Shown piece by piece: positions 56,467 through 64,000 of a stretch of 64,000 bases of DNA. Numbering within the stretch: the stretch's first letter is position 1; each line of letters opens with the position of its first letter. The stretch is from Novosphingobium beihaiense (lineage in GTDB: Bacteria > Pseudomonadota > Alphaproteobacteria > Sphingomonadales > Sphingomonadaceae): NCBI RefSeq assembly GCF_022832375.1, contig NZ_JALHLG010000003.1, positions 124,001 through 188,000 on the forward strand, read 5' to 3'. Below the pieces are notes generated by a model. It saw only the letters and a program-made list of their open reading frames with translations, was not told the DNA's origin and searched no databases. The translations under genes were made by a program, and so were the position numbers.

Positions 56467-58851
56467 ATGAAGTTCAGCAAAACCCTGGCCCTCGCCGCAT
56501 CTGCGGCAGCATTGTCCTATGCACAGGCCGCCCTGGCGCAGGATGCCGCAGGCACAGCGCCTGACGATGAAATCATCGTGACGGGCACGCGTGTGGAAGG
56601 CCGCTCGCGTCTCGACACGGCATCGCCGGTCGATGTCATCTCCGCAAAGAGCCTGCAACAGCAGGGCACTACCGAACTGGCCACGGCCCTGGCCGCAGTG
56701 ACCCCTGCTATCGACTTCCCGCGCCCCGCGGTGACCGACGGCACCGACGCCATCCGCCCTGCCACGCTGCGCGGCATGTCCCCCGACCAGACGCTGGTGC
56801 TGATCAACGGCGTGCGCGGCCACACTTCGGCGCTGCTCAACGTCAACGGCTCGGTCGGCCGCGGCTCGGCCGCCGTCGACCTCAACTCCATTCCCTCCAC
56901 CGCCTTGCAGTCCATCGAAGTCCTGCGCGACGGCGCTTCGGCGCAGTACGGCTCGGATGCCATTGCCGGCGTCGTCAACCTGCGCCTGCGCGAAGCCAGC
57001 TCGGGCGGCGGCGCGACGGTGACCTACGGCATTCACGACACCCAGGTCGATACCTCGCGCGGCAATCGCCATGTCACGGGCGAAAGCACGATCACGGCAG
57101 CAGGCTGGCAGGGCATGTCGCTCGGCAGCGATGGCTTTGTCACCCTTTCGGGCGAATATACCCACCGCAACCCCACCAGCCGCGGCGGCGAGGACCCGCG
57201 CCTTGATCCCCCGGCCGTCAACAGCCGCTTCGGCGATCCGGAGGTCGATTCCTACTCGGTCTACGTGAACACCGCGAAGCCCCTCGACGATATCTGGGAG
57301 CTTTACGGCTGGGGCGGCTATCAGAAGCGCAACAGCAAGTCTGCCGCCTTCCCGCGCACGCCGAGCCGCGTCGCCGACAACGGACTGTCTTCCATCTATC
57401 CGGACGGTTTCCTTCCGCTGATCAACACCAAGTCGGCCGATCTCACGCTCACCGGAGGGCTGCGCGGCGACATCAGCGACTGGCACCTGGATTTCAACGT
57501 CAGCTACGGCCGCAACAAGCTCAAGTACTACACCCGCAACTCGGCCAATTTCTCGCTGGGCACGGATACGCCGTTCGACTTCTACGACGGTTCGCTGACC
57601 TATGACCAGCTCGTCTGGGGCGCCGATGTCACCCGCCAGTTCGACGTGTTCCAGTCCCTCAACGTCGCCTTCGGCGTCGAAGGGCGGCGCGAAGGGTACA
57701 AGATCGGAGCCGGTGAAGAGAACAGCTACTTCGGCAGCGGCGCGCAGGGCTTCCCCGGCTTCACCCCGGACAACGTTGTTTCACGGCACCGGACCAACGC
57801 TTCGGCCTATGTCGACCTCGAAGCGCAAGTGACCGACAAGTTCCTGCTCGGCCTCGCCGGACGCGGAGAACGCTATTCGGACTTCGGCACCACCGGGACC
57901 GGCAAGATTTCCGCCCGCTACGACTTCACGCCCAGCTTCGCGATCCGCGGCACCGCCTCGACCGGTTTCCGCGCGCCTTCTCTGCAACAGCAATACTTCA
58001 CCTCGGTGGCATCGGTCATCGTGGACAACGAAGTTGTCCTGACCGGCACGTTCCCGGCAACCTCAGGCGTATCTCAGGCGCTCGGCGGCAAGGCGCTCCA
58101 GCCTGAAAAATCGACGAACCTGTCTGCCGGGTTCGTGTTCCGTTCGGGCAACTTCGACCTCACCGTCGATGGGTATCGCATCCATGTCCGCGATCAGCTT
58201 GGTCTTTCCGAGAACATCCGTGTGGTGGACGGCATGACCGACCATGACGCAGAGTTCCTTGGCAACTTGCTGGCCGAGAACAACGCATCGGCCGCGCGGT
58301 TCTTCATCAATGGCCTGGCCACCACGACCAAGGGCATCGATGCCGTCGCCCACTACAAGCTCGTGACTGACAAGGCCGGCGTGTTCGACTTCACTCTGGC
58401 TGGCAACGTCAACGACGTGAAAGTCACCAAGGTGCCCGAAACGACAACGGTCACTTCGCAGCTCGACAACCCTCCCACGCTTTTCGCACGCAGCCGCATC
58501 AACACGATGGAAACCGGCACGCCGGGTGAGAAGGTATCGGGCTCGATCGTCTGGTCCGGGGACAAGCTCGGCGCGACGGCGCGCGTGACCTACTATGGCA
58601 ATGTCATTCAGCCCGGCAGCACCGCGGCTGCGGACAACCGGACCGGCTCGCACGCGATTACCGATCTGGAACTGCGCTATGAAGGCAAGGAAGGTCTCGA
58701 TCTGGCCATCGGCGCGAACAACCTGTTCGACGTCTATCCCGATGCCATTCCGGCCGAACGCAACTCGATCGGTCTGGTCAGCTTTCCGTTCTTCTCGCCA
58801 TTCGGCTTCAACGGGCGCTATCTCTACGTCCGCGCGGGCCTGAGCTGGTAA
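56467..58851 (+). CDS. TonB-dependent outer-membrane receptor
   Basis: Outer-membrane transporter of 794 residues, substrate unknown. Signal peptide ends AAALAQ. The TonB-box-like DEIIVTGTRVEGR precedes the plug (LRGMSPDQTLVLINGVRGHT, VLRDGASAQYGSDAIAGVVN). The barrel ends in YVRAGLSW with terminal Trp. AGGAG lies seven bases before the ATG. Followed in the same direction by gamma-glutamyltransferase; hairpins lie between. Confidence 0.92.
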   Translation: MKFSKTLALAASAAALSYAQAALAQDAAGTAPDDEIIVTGTRVEGRSRLDTASPVDVISAKSLQQQGTTELATALAAVTPAIDFPRPAVTDGTDAIRPATLRGMSPDQTLVLINGVRGHTSALLNVNGSVGRGSAAVDLNSIPSTALQSIEVLRDGASAQYGSDAIAGVVNLRLREASSGGGATVTYGIHDTQVDTSRGNRHVTGESTITAAGWQGMSLGSDGFVTLSGEYTHRNPTSRGGEDPRLDPPAVNSRFGDPEVDSYSVYVNTAKPLDDIWELYGWGGYQKRNSKSAAFPRTPSRVADNGLSSIYPDGFLPLINTKSADLTLTGGLRGDISDWHLDFNVSYGRNKLKYYTRNSANFSLGTDTPFDFYDGSLTYDQLVWGADVTRQFDVFQSLNVAFGVEGRREGYKIGAGEENSYFGSGAQGFPGFTPDNVVSRHRTNASAYVDLEAQVTDKFLLGLAGRGERYSDFGTTGTGKISARYDFTPSFAIRGTASTGFRAPSLQQQYFTSVASVIVDNEVVLTGTFPATSGVSQALGGKALQPEKSTNLSAGFVFRSGNFDLTVDGYRIHVRDQLGLSENIRVVDGMTDHDAEFLGNLLAENNASAARFFINGLATTTKGIDAVAHYKLVTDKAGVFDFTLAGNVNDVKVTKVPETTTVTSQLDNPPTLFARSRINTMETGTPGEKVSGSIVWSGDKLGATARVTYYGNVIQPGSTAAADNRTGSHAITDLELRYEGKEGLDLAIGANNLFDVYPDAIPAERNSIGLVSFPFFSPFGFNGRYLYVRAGLSW

Positions 58852-58864
58852 TGTGGCTCCCGGC

Positions 58865-58997
58865 GCCGGTGCTTGCCGCGAACGCAGGCACCGGCCGCGA
58901 TAGCAGGCCTTGCCATGTCAGCATGATGACAAGGATGGGCTGTTATCGCCGGTGAATTCAGGACATGCCCGGCACGGCTTGCAAACCGCGCCGGGCA
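58865..58997 (+). other. Two stem-loops between TonB receptor and ggt
   Basis: First: GCCGGTGC at 58865 with GCACCGGC at 58888. Second: TGCCCGGC at 58966 with GCCGGGCA at 58990. Both have perfect 8-base stems and 15-16 base loops. Neither is followed directly by a T-run, although CTTTTCTCT lies 13 bases after the second. They could be partial terminators that lower ggt expression relative to the receptor. Confidence 0.5.
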
Positions 58998-59037
58998 CGT
59001 CTCTATACGGCTTTTCTCTAATATCCGGAGGTTGCCC

Positions 59038-60768
59038 TTGCGCCGACTGTCCCTGTTTGCCGGTGCCGCATCGCTGGCACTCGCATCCCTTAACGGTATC
59101 GCCCCCACCGCCACGGCTGCAAAGGCAGAGGCTCCGGCCCATCCGGAAAAACAATCCGGTTTCGCCCGCCATGCGATGGTAGCCGCCGCCAATCCTCTGG
59201 CGACGCAGACCGGCGTGGACATCCTTCGAAAAGGCGGCTCCGCCGTCGACGCGGCCGTGGCGATTCAGGCGGTTCTGGGCCTTGTCGAGCCGCAAAGCTC
59301 GGGCCTCGGCGGCGGCTCCTTCATGGTTTACTACGACGCCAAGACCCACAAGGTTACGGCCTACGACGGGCGAGAAAAGGCCCCGATGGGTGCGACCAAG
59401 CGCCTGTTCGTGGACGATAGCGGCAAGCCCCTCCCCTTCTTCGACGCGGTACTGGGCGGCATCTCCACGGGCGTGCCCGGCGCCATCGCCATGCTCGACA
59501 TGGCACACCACGATCACGGCAAGCTGCCCTGGGCGGACTTGTTCAAGCCCGCCGAAAAGCTCGCCTCTGACGGTTTCATCGTCAGCCCCCGCCTTGCCGG
59601 GATGATCCGGCTCAAGCAGGCACCGCAACCTTCCGCGCCCGATGCCAAGCGCTATTTCACCAAGGCCGACGGCACCCCCTATGCCGCGGGGGACAGGCTG
59701 AAGAACCCGGCCTACGCCAGCACCCTGCAGCGCATCGGCAAATTCGGGGCCTCCGGCCTGCTGACCGGCCCCATTGCGCAGGATATCGTCAACCGCGTGC
59801 ACGAGGGCCCGCGCCCCAGCACGCTGACACTGGCCGACCTAGCCGCCTATCGCCCGACCAAGCAGAGCGCATTGTGCGAGCCTTTCCTGACCTATGTCGT
59901 GTGCACCCCGCAGGCGCCCTCAGGCGGTCCGGGCCTGCAAATCGCGCTCGGCGTGCTCAACCAGACCGACATCGCCAAGCGCGGGCCGGACGATGCGAAA
60001 GCCTGGTTCGAATTCGGGCAGGCCAGCCGCCTCGCCTATGCCGACCGGGACCGCTACATCGGCGATCCTGCTTTCGTGAAAGTGCCGGTCAAGGGGCTGC
60101 TCGATCCCGCCTACCTCAAGAAACGCGCCGCGCTGATCGGCGAGAAGGCCGGGCCCATAACCTTCGGGATGCCGGAAGGCGCGCCCGATGTCGGGCCGGA
60201 CGCCACGGCGGAGCCGGGCGGCACCAGCCACTTCGTGATCGTCGATGCGCAAGGCAATGTCGTCTCAATGACGACCACGGTCGAGAGCATCTTCGGATCG
60301 GGCCGCATGGTCGATGGCTTCTTCCTCAACAACCAGCTTACCGACTTCTCGTTCTCCCCCAACGACAAGGACGGAACGCCCGCCGCCAATGCCCCCGCCC
60401 CCGGCAAGCGCCCGCGTTCGAGCATGGCGCCCGCCATCGTGCTGACGCCGGGCGGCAAGTTCGTGGCGGCGGCCGGATCGCCCGGTGGCTCTTCGATCCA
60501 GGCCTATAACCTCAAGGTTCTGGTCGCCCTGCTCGGCTGGAAAATGAGCCCGCAAGCCGCCGTTTCACTGCCCAACCTCGTGGCCCGGGGCGACCGTTAT
60601 AGTGCCGATCCCTTCCCCGAGCCGATCATGCAGGCACTTGCCGCACGCGACATGCCGCTGTCTACGGCACGCGGGGAGAACTCGGGCCTGCAGGCCATCA
60701 TCGTCAAGAACGGCGGCTATGAAGGCGGCGCCGACCCCCGCCGCGAAGGCACAGCGCGCGGGTTCTGA
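59038..60768 (+). CDS. ggt: Gamma-glutamyltransferase (Ntn hydrolase), exported
   Basis: Cleaves glutathione and other gamma-glutamyl compounds in the periplasm. The 576-residue proenzyme has a signal peptide (about 29 residues), GLGGGSFMVYYD and the self-cleavage nucleophile T396 in GGTSHFVIVDAQGNVVSMT. It also has GSGRMVDGFFLNNQL and SMAPAIVLTPGG with the substrate-binding loop. TTG 59038 is the likely start: GGAGG ends at 59031, six bases before it, whereas TTG 59032 abuts the site. Downstream of the TonB receptor. Confidence 0.93.
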   Translation: MRRLSLFAGAASLALASLNGIAPTATAAKAEAPAHPEKQSGFARHAMVAAANPLATQTGVDILRKGGSAVDAAVAIQAVLGLVEPQSSGLGGGSFMVYYDAKTHKVTAYDGREKAPMGATKRLFVDDSGKPLPFFDAVLGGISTGVPGAIAMLDMAHHDHGKLPWADLFKPAEKLASDGFIVSPRLAGMIRLKQAPQPSAPDAKRYFTKADGTPYAAGDRLKNPAYASTLQRIGKFGASGLLTGPIAQDIVNRVHEGPRPSTLTLADLAAYRPTKQSALCEPFLTYVVCTPQAPSGGPGLQIALGVLNQTDIAKRGPDDAKAWFEFGQASRLAYADRDRYIGDPAFVKVPVKGLLDPAYLKKRAALIGEKAGPITFGMPEGAPDVGPDATAEPGGTSHFVIVDAQGNVVSMTTTVESIFGSGRMVDGFFLNNQLTDFSFSPNDKDGTPAANAPAPGKRPRSSMAPAIVLTPGGKFVAAAGSPGGSSIQAYNLKVLVALLGWKMSPQAAVSLPNLVARGDRYSADPFPEPIMQALAARDMPLSTARGENSGLQAIIVKNGGYEGGADPRREGTARGF

Positions 60769-60790
60769 CGTCCGGTTTTGCCTCCGCACG

Positions 60791-61663
60791 CTATCCCCGG
60801 GCGCACCCGCGCACCGCCTGCTGCACCAGATCGGCAACGATCCGCGCCGCAGGCGAGCGGGTGCGGCCCGCCAGCGTGATCATGCAGATGCGGCTTTTCG
60901 CGAGAGCGCGGCCTTCCACGGCCAGCGCTTTCATCCGGCCTTCGGCGAGTTCCTGCCGCACGAAAGCCGGTGCTGTGATCCAGGTGCAATCGGTGGCGAG
61001 CGCCGTTTCCCGCAGGATATGAAAATTGTCGCAGATGAAGGCCCCAGCATCGGCCTTCCCCGTGGTCATCCCGACCGGACGGGCGGCGGGATAGGCAGCG
61101 AGGTCCTCGGGCGTAACCTGGTCCAGCCGCGCCAGAGGATGATCGCCGCGCACGACATGGGCGAGATCCAGCAAGGCGATTTCCTCGATAGCGATGCCCG
61201 AAGCATCGGCCACCTGCCAATCGGTGCCGATGATCATTTCGATCGAATCGTCGTACAGATCGGGAAGCAGGTCCACCGCCGGTTTTATGAGAGTGGCGAT
61301 CTCCAGACTGGGACTGGCCGCCAGCAGACGGCTGCCTAGCCCCGGCAGAACCAGACTCGCGAGCAAAGGACCGATCCCGAACGCCACCCGCCCAGCCGCA
61401 CCTTGCGCATAGAGGCGCACGTTGCGCGCGAATTCGTCCGATGCCCGGATCAGCGCGCGGGCCTCTCCCACCACGAATTCCCCAGCGGGCGTGACGGTCA
61501 CCCCGCCGCGCCCGCGGTCGAACAGTTTGAGGCTGTGCCGGGCCTCGAACGCGGCAATGCTGCGGCTGAGCGCGGGCTGGGTAATGTTCTGCTGCTCGGC
61601 CGCGCGCGAAAAGCTCAAGGTATCGGCAACGGCGGCGATGTGGCGGAGACGGGTGATATCCAT
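60791..61663 (-). CDS. LysR-family transcriptional regulator
   Basis: DNA-binding regulator, about 290 residues. Winged-helix N-terminus is MDITRLRHIAAVADTLSFSR with QPALSRSIAAFEARHSLKLF; the effector domain has VAFGIGPLLASLVLPGL. Starts at 61672 and 61681 are also possible; no clear ribosome site decides. It is divergent from the sulfatase gene, with a LysR-type operator candidate between them. Likely a regulator of the sulfatase and perhaps of ggt. Confidence 0.9.
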   Translation of the reverse strand: MDITRLRHIAAVADTLSFSRAAEQQNITQPALSRSIAAFEARHSLKLFDRGRGGVTVTPAGEFVVGEARALIRASDEFARNVRLYAQGAAGRVAFGIGPLLASLVLPGLGSRLLAASPSLEIATLIKPAVDLLPDLYDDSIEMIIGTDWQVADASGIAIEEIALLDLAHVVRGDHPLARLDQVTPEDLAAYPAARPVGMTTGKADAGAFICDNFHILRETALATDCTWITAPAFVRQELAEGRMKALAVEGRALAKSRICMITLAGRTRSPAARIVADLVQQAVRGCARG

Positions 61664-61666
61664 ATC

Positions 61667-61681
61667 ATGCATCAATAGCAT
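61667..61681. promoter_or_regulatory. Candidate LysR-type operator (ATGC-N7-GCAT)
   Basis: Inverted repeat ATGC at 61667 and GCAT at 61678, fitting the T-N11-A rule of LysR sites. It lies right before the lysR start and 81 bases before the sulfatase ATG. A second ATGCAT occurs at 61698. Short, so chance is possible. Confidence 0.4.
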
Positions 61682-61761
61682 GGAATGATGATTTCATATG
61701 CATTGGACGTTATGCTTTATAGACCTATCCTGTCTGCGACCGAGGTGGGAAGGATTTTCGT

Positions 61762-64000
61762 ATGGGTATGCCGACATTCCGGCCGCTGAAACTGGCCGCT
61801 GCCGGACTCGCGATCGGGACCTGCACGCCCGCGATCGCGCAAGCGGACCGCACCGTCCTGCCCATCCCGCGCGCGCCATTCACCGGCACGATGGCGGACA
61901 ACGTGCTCGACGCGACTCCTTCGCCGTCCGCGCCGGTGCGGGCGCCGCAGGGCGCGCCCAACGTGCTGCTGTTCATGTCCGACGATGTGGGCTTCGCGAT
62001 GTCCAGCGCTTTCGGCGGCCCGGTGCCCACGCCCAATTTCGACCGGCTTGCGCGCACCGGCGAACGTTTCAACCGGTTCAACACCACCGGCATCTGCTCC
62101 CCCAGCCGCGCGGCGCTCCTGACCGGGCGCAATCACCACAACGCGGGCGTCGGCTGGCTGAGCGACCTTTCCACCGGCTTTCCCGGCTATAACGGCCGGA
62201 TGCAGCCCGACACCGCCACGGTCGCCCAGATCCTGCGGCTCAACGGCTACAACACGGCGATGTTCGGCAAGCACCACAATATCCCGGCGCAGGAACGCAG
62301 CGAGGCTGGCCCCTTCGATGCCTGGCCGACGGGTCTGGGCTTCGAATACTTCTTCGGCTTCCCCAATGGCGATAGCGACCAGTATTCGCCCGAACTCTAC
62401 CGCGGCATCTCCCGCGTCGGTCCCGGCGACGGGGAAGGCAAGATGCTGGATGAGCGCCTGGCCGATGATCTGATCCGCTGGGTTCACAACCAGCAGGCCG
62501 GCGCCCCCGGCAAGCCGTTCCTCGCCTATCTCGCCCCGGGATCGGCGCACGCGCCGCACCAGGTGCCGCCCGAATGGATCGCCCGCTTCAAGGGCCAGTT
62601 CGATCAGGGCTGGGACGCGATGCGCATCGAGACATGGCGCCGCCAGCTGTCCATGGGGATCATTCCCAAGGGCACCAAGCTGACGCCTCGCCCCACAGAA
62701 ATCCCCGCGTGGGACACACTTTCTCCGCAGGAAAAGGCCTTTCACGCGCGCACCATGGAAGTCGCCGCCGCGCAGCTCGCCTTTCAGGATGCCCAGCTCG
62801 GCCGCGTGATCGACGAGCTGCAGCGCATGGGGCTGCTGAACAACACGCTGGTGGCCGTCGTGCTTGGCGATAACGGCGCCAGCGGCGAGGCCGGGCCCGA
62901 AGGCACGATCGACGAACTGCGCGGCATGGACCACATTCCCGAGCGCAAGGCCTGGATGCTCGCCAATATCGACAAGCTGGGCGGACCGGAGACTTACGAA
63001 AACTATTCGGTCGGCTGGGCCTGGGCGATGAACACCCCGTTCCGCTGGGTGAAACAATATGCTGACATGCTGGGCGGCATCCGCAACGGCATGATCCTGA
63101 ACTGGGCCGGGCATGTCGCTGATCCGGGATCCATCTGCGGCGAATTCTCCCACCTGATCGACATTACCCCCACCATTCTCGACGCGGCCCGCCTGCCCGC
63201 CCCCAAGGAGGTTCTGGGCACCATGCAAAAGCCGATGGACGGGACCAGCCTGCTGCCCGCCCTGCAAACCTGCGAGGCGGACAAGCCGCGCACGCAGTAT
63301 TTCGAGATCGGCGGCAAGATGGGCCTCTATCACGATGGCTGGTTCCTCAGCGGCGAGGATGGCCGCACGTCGTGGGAGAACGTGCCGCCGGGCGGCCCCA
63401 AGCCCAAAATCACCTGGACACTCTACAACCTCGACAAGGATTTCTCGCAGTCCACCGATCTCTCGGCCCAATATCCGAAGCGTCTGGAAACGATGAAGGC
63501 GCTGTTCCACAAGGAGGGCGAGAAGAACAACGTCTTCCCGATCGACCACCGCTTCGGCATGGCCCGCGCCATGGCTGTGATGCACCCAGACCCGCGCAAG
63601 CATTTCGATTTCTGGGGAAAGGACGTTTCGATCCCGGCGGTCGGCGGGCCGGTGCTGATGGCTCGCCCTTTCACACTCAAGGCCGATCTCAGACTGGACA
63701 GCGCGCAGGCCTCGGGCGCGGTGGTGGCGCTGGGAAGCTGGTTTGGCGGCTGGAGCCTCTATCTCGATCAGGGCCACCCAGCTTTCGTCTGGGCCCGGTC
63801 CACCGATCCGCAGGAGACGTTCAGGGTGGTGTCGGACAAGACCCTGCCGCAAGGCGCCAGCACGCTGACCCTGCGCTTCCAAACGCAGAAGCCCGGAGGC
63901 CCGGCACAGATCGTGCTGAACGCGGACGGGCAGGACTATGCGCGGCTGGACGTGCCGGTGAACTATTTCCAGCCTGCTGGGAATGGCGAGTCACTCGACG
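61762..64000 (+). CDS. Arylsulfatase-type sulfatase (3' end outside window)
   Basis: Hydrolyses sulfate esters in the periplasm. The frame is open to base 64000 (746 codons) without a stop. A signal peptide ends near PAIAQA. Metal ligands appear in NVLLFMSDDVGFA. The formylglycine site is C112 in CSPSRAALLTGR, the type I sulfatase motif CxPxR. GYNTAMFGKHHN holds catalytic Lys/His, and VVLGDNGASGEAG more metal ligands. AAGGA lies seven bases before ATG 61762. The extra C-terminal domain after about residue 620 looks like a beta-sandwich. Confidence 0.93.
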   Translation, partial: MGMPTFRPLKLAAAGLAIGTCTPAIAQADRTVLPIPRAPFTGTMADNVLDATPSPSAPVRAPQGAPNVLLFMSDDVGFAMSSAFGGPVPTPNFDRLARTGERFNRFNTTGICSPSRAALLTGRNHHNAGVGWLSDLSTGFPGYNGRMQPDTATVAQILRLNGYNTAMFGKHHNIPAQERSEAGPFDAWPTGLGFEYFFGFPNGDSDQYSPELYRGISRVGPGDGEGKMLDERLADDLIRWVHNQQAGAPGKPFLAYLAPGSAHAPHQVPPEWIARFKGQFDQGWDAMRIETWRRQLSMGIIPKGTKLTPRPTEIPAWDTLSPQEKAFHARTMEVAAAQLAFQDAQLGRVIDELQRMGLLNNTLVAVVLGDNGASGEAGPEGTIDELRGMDHIPERKAWMLANIDKLGGPETYENYSVGWAWAMNTPFRWVKQYADMLGGIRNGMILNWAGHVADPGSICGEFSHLIDITPTILDAARLPAPKEVLGTMQKPMDGTSLLPALQTCEADKPRTQYFEIGGKMGLYHDGWFLSGEDGRTSWENVPPGGPKPKITWTLYNLDKDFSQSTDLSAQYPKRLETMKALFHKEGEKNNVFPIDHRFGMARAMAVMHPDPRKHFDFWGKDVSIPAVGGPVLMARPFTLKADLRLDSAQASGAVVALGSWFGGWSLYLDQGHPAFVWARSTDPQETFRVVSDKTLPQGASTLTLRFQTQKPGGPAQIVLNADGQDYARLDVPVNYFQPAGNGESLD

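Overview
The window reads as chromosomal DNA of a GC-rich alphaproteobacterium of the order Sphingomonadales, most likely Novosphingobium or a close relative. The pointers are the Entner-Doudoroff set zwf-edd-glk-eda, two large TonB-dependent receptors, a PVA-dehydrogenase-like quinohemoprotein and paired OprO/OprP porins. This placement is inferred from gene content; no rRNA or tRNA gene is present to confirm it.

Layout. 1-2.6 kb: the end of polyphosphate kinase and an exopolyphosphatase. 2.6-9.9 kb (minus strand): a reduced VirB-type secretion cluster in the order virB2-3-4-6-9-10-11. 10.1-15.1 kb: a small repeat-like exported protein diverging from a beta-helix lipoprotein and a TonB-dependent receptor. 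15.2-17.6 kb: a manganese riboswitch with a GDT1-type exporter gene, then a chemoreceptor. 17.7-20.6 kb: an atypical PhoB paralogue diverging from plcP-agt (lipid remodelling). 20.6-24.4 kb: a quinohemoprotein dehydrogenase, an IclR regulator and a luciferase-like oxidoreductase. 24.7-34.7 kb (minus strand): phoR, two OprP-type porins and pstS-pstC-pstA-pstB-phoU-phoB. 35.0-43.9 kb: zwf-edd-glk-eda, a divergent PEP-carboxylase-like gene and a metalloprotease-like gene. 43.9-49.6 kb: a beta-hydroxyacid dehydrogenase and an arginine-succinyl cluster (DUF1338, astD, M20 hydrolase, astA). 49.6-56.1 kb (minus strand): a complete N-type ATPase operon, atpDCQRBEFAG. 56.5-64 kb: a second TonB receptor, gamma-glutamyltransferase, a LysR regulator and a divergent sulfatase cut by the window end.

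The main theme of the first 35 kb is phosphorus. Direct repeats of CTGTCAT-like heptamers spaced every 11 bases (PhoB boxes) can be read in front of pstS, one oprP porin, plcP-agt, the atypical PhoB paralogue and the lipoprotein/TonB-receptor pair. With ppk and ppx this gives phosphate uptake (porins, Pst), storage (polyphosphate), sparing (phospholipid replacement) and control (PhoR, PhoU, PhoB and a PhoB-like factor lacking key receiver residues). The beta-helix lipoprotein plus TonB receptor behind several Pho boxes is the best candidate for a poorly described phosphorus-acquisition system.

Other points: the PEPC-like protein has changed catalytic motifs, a repeat element appears to supply the glk ribosome-binding site, and the N-ATPase c subunit has a second carboxylate. 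All coordinates, starts and motifs were read by eye; no database search or folding was run.
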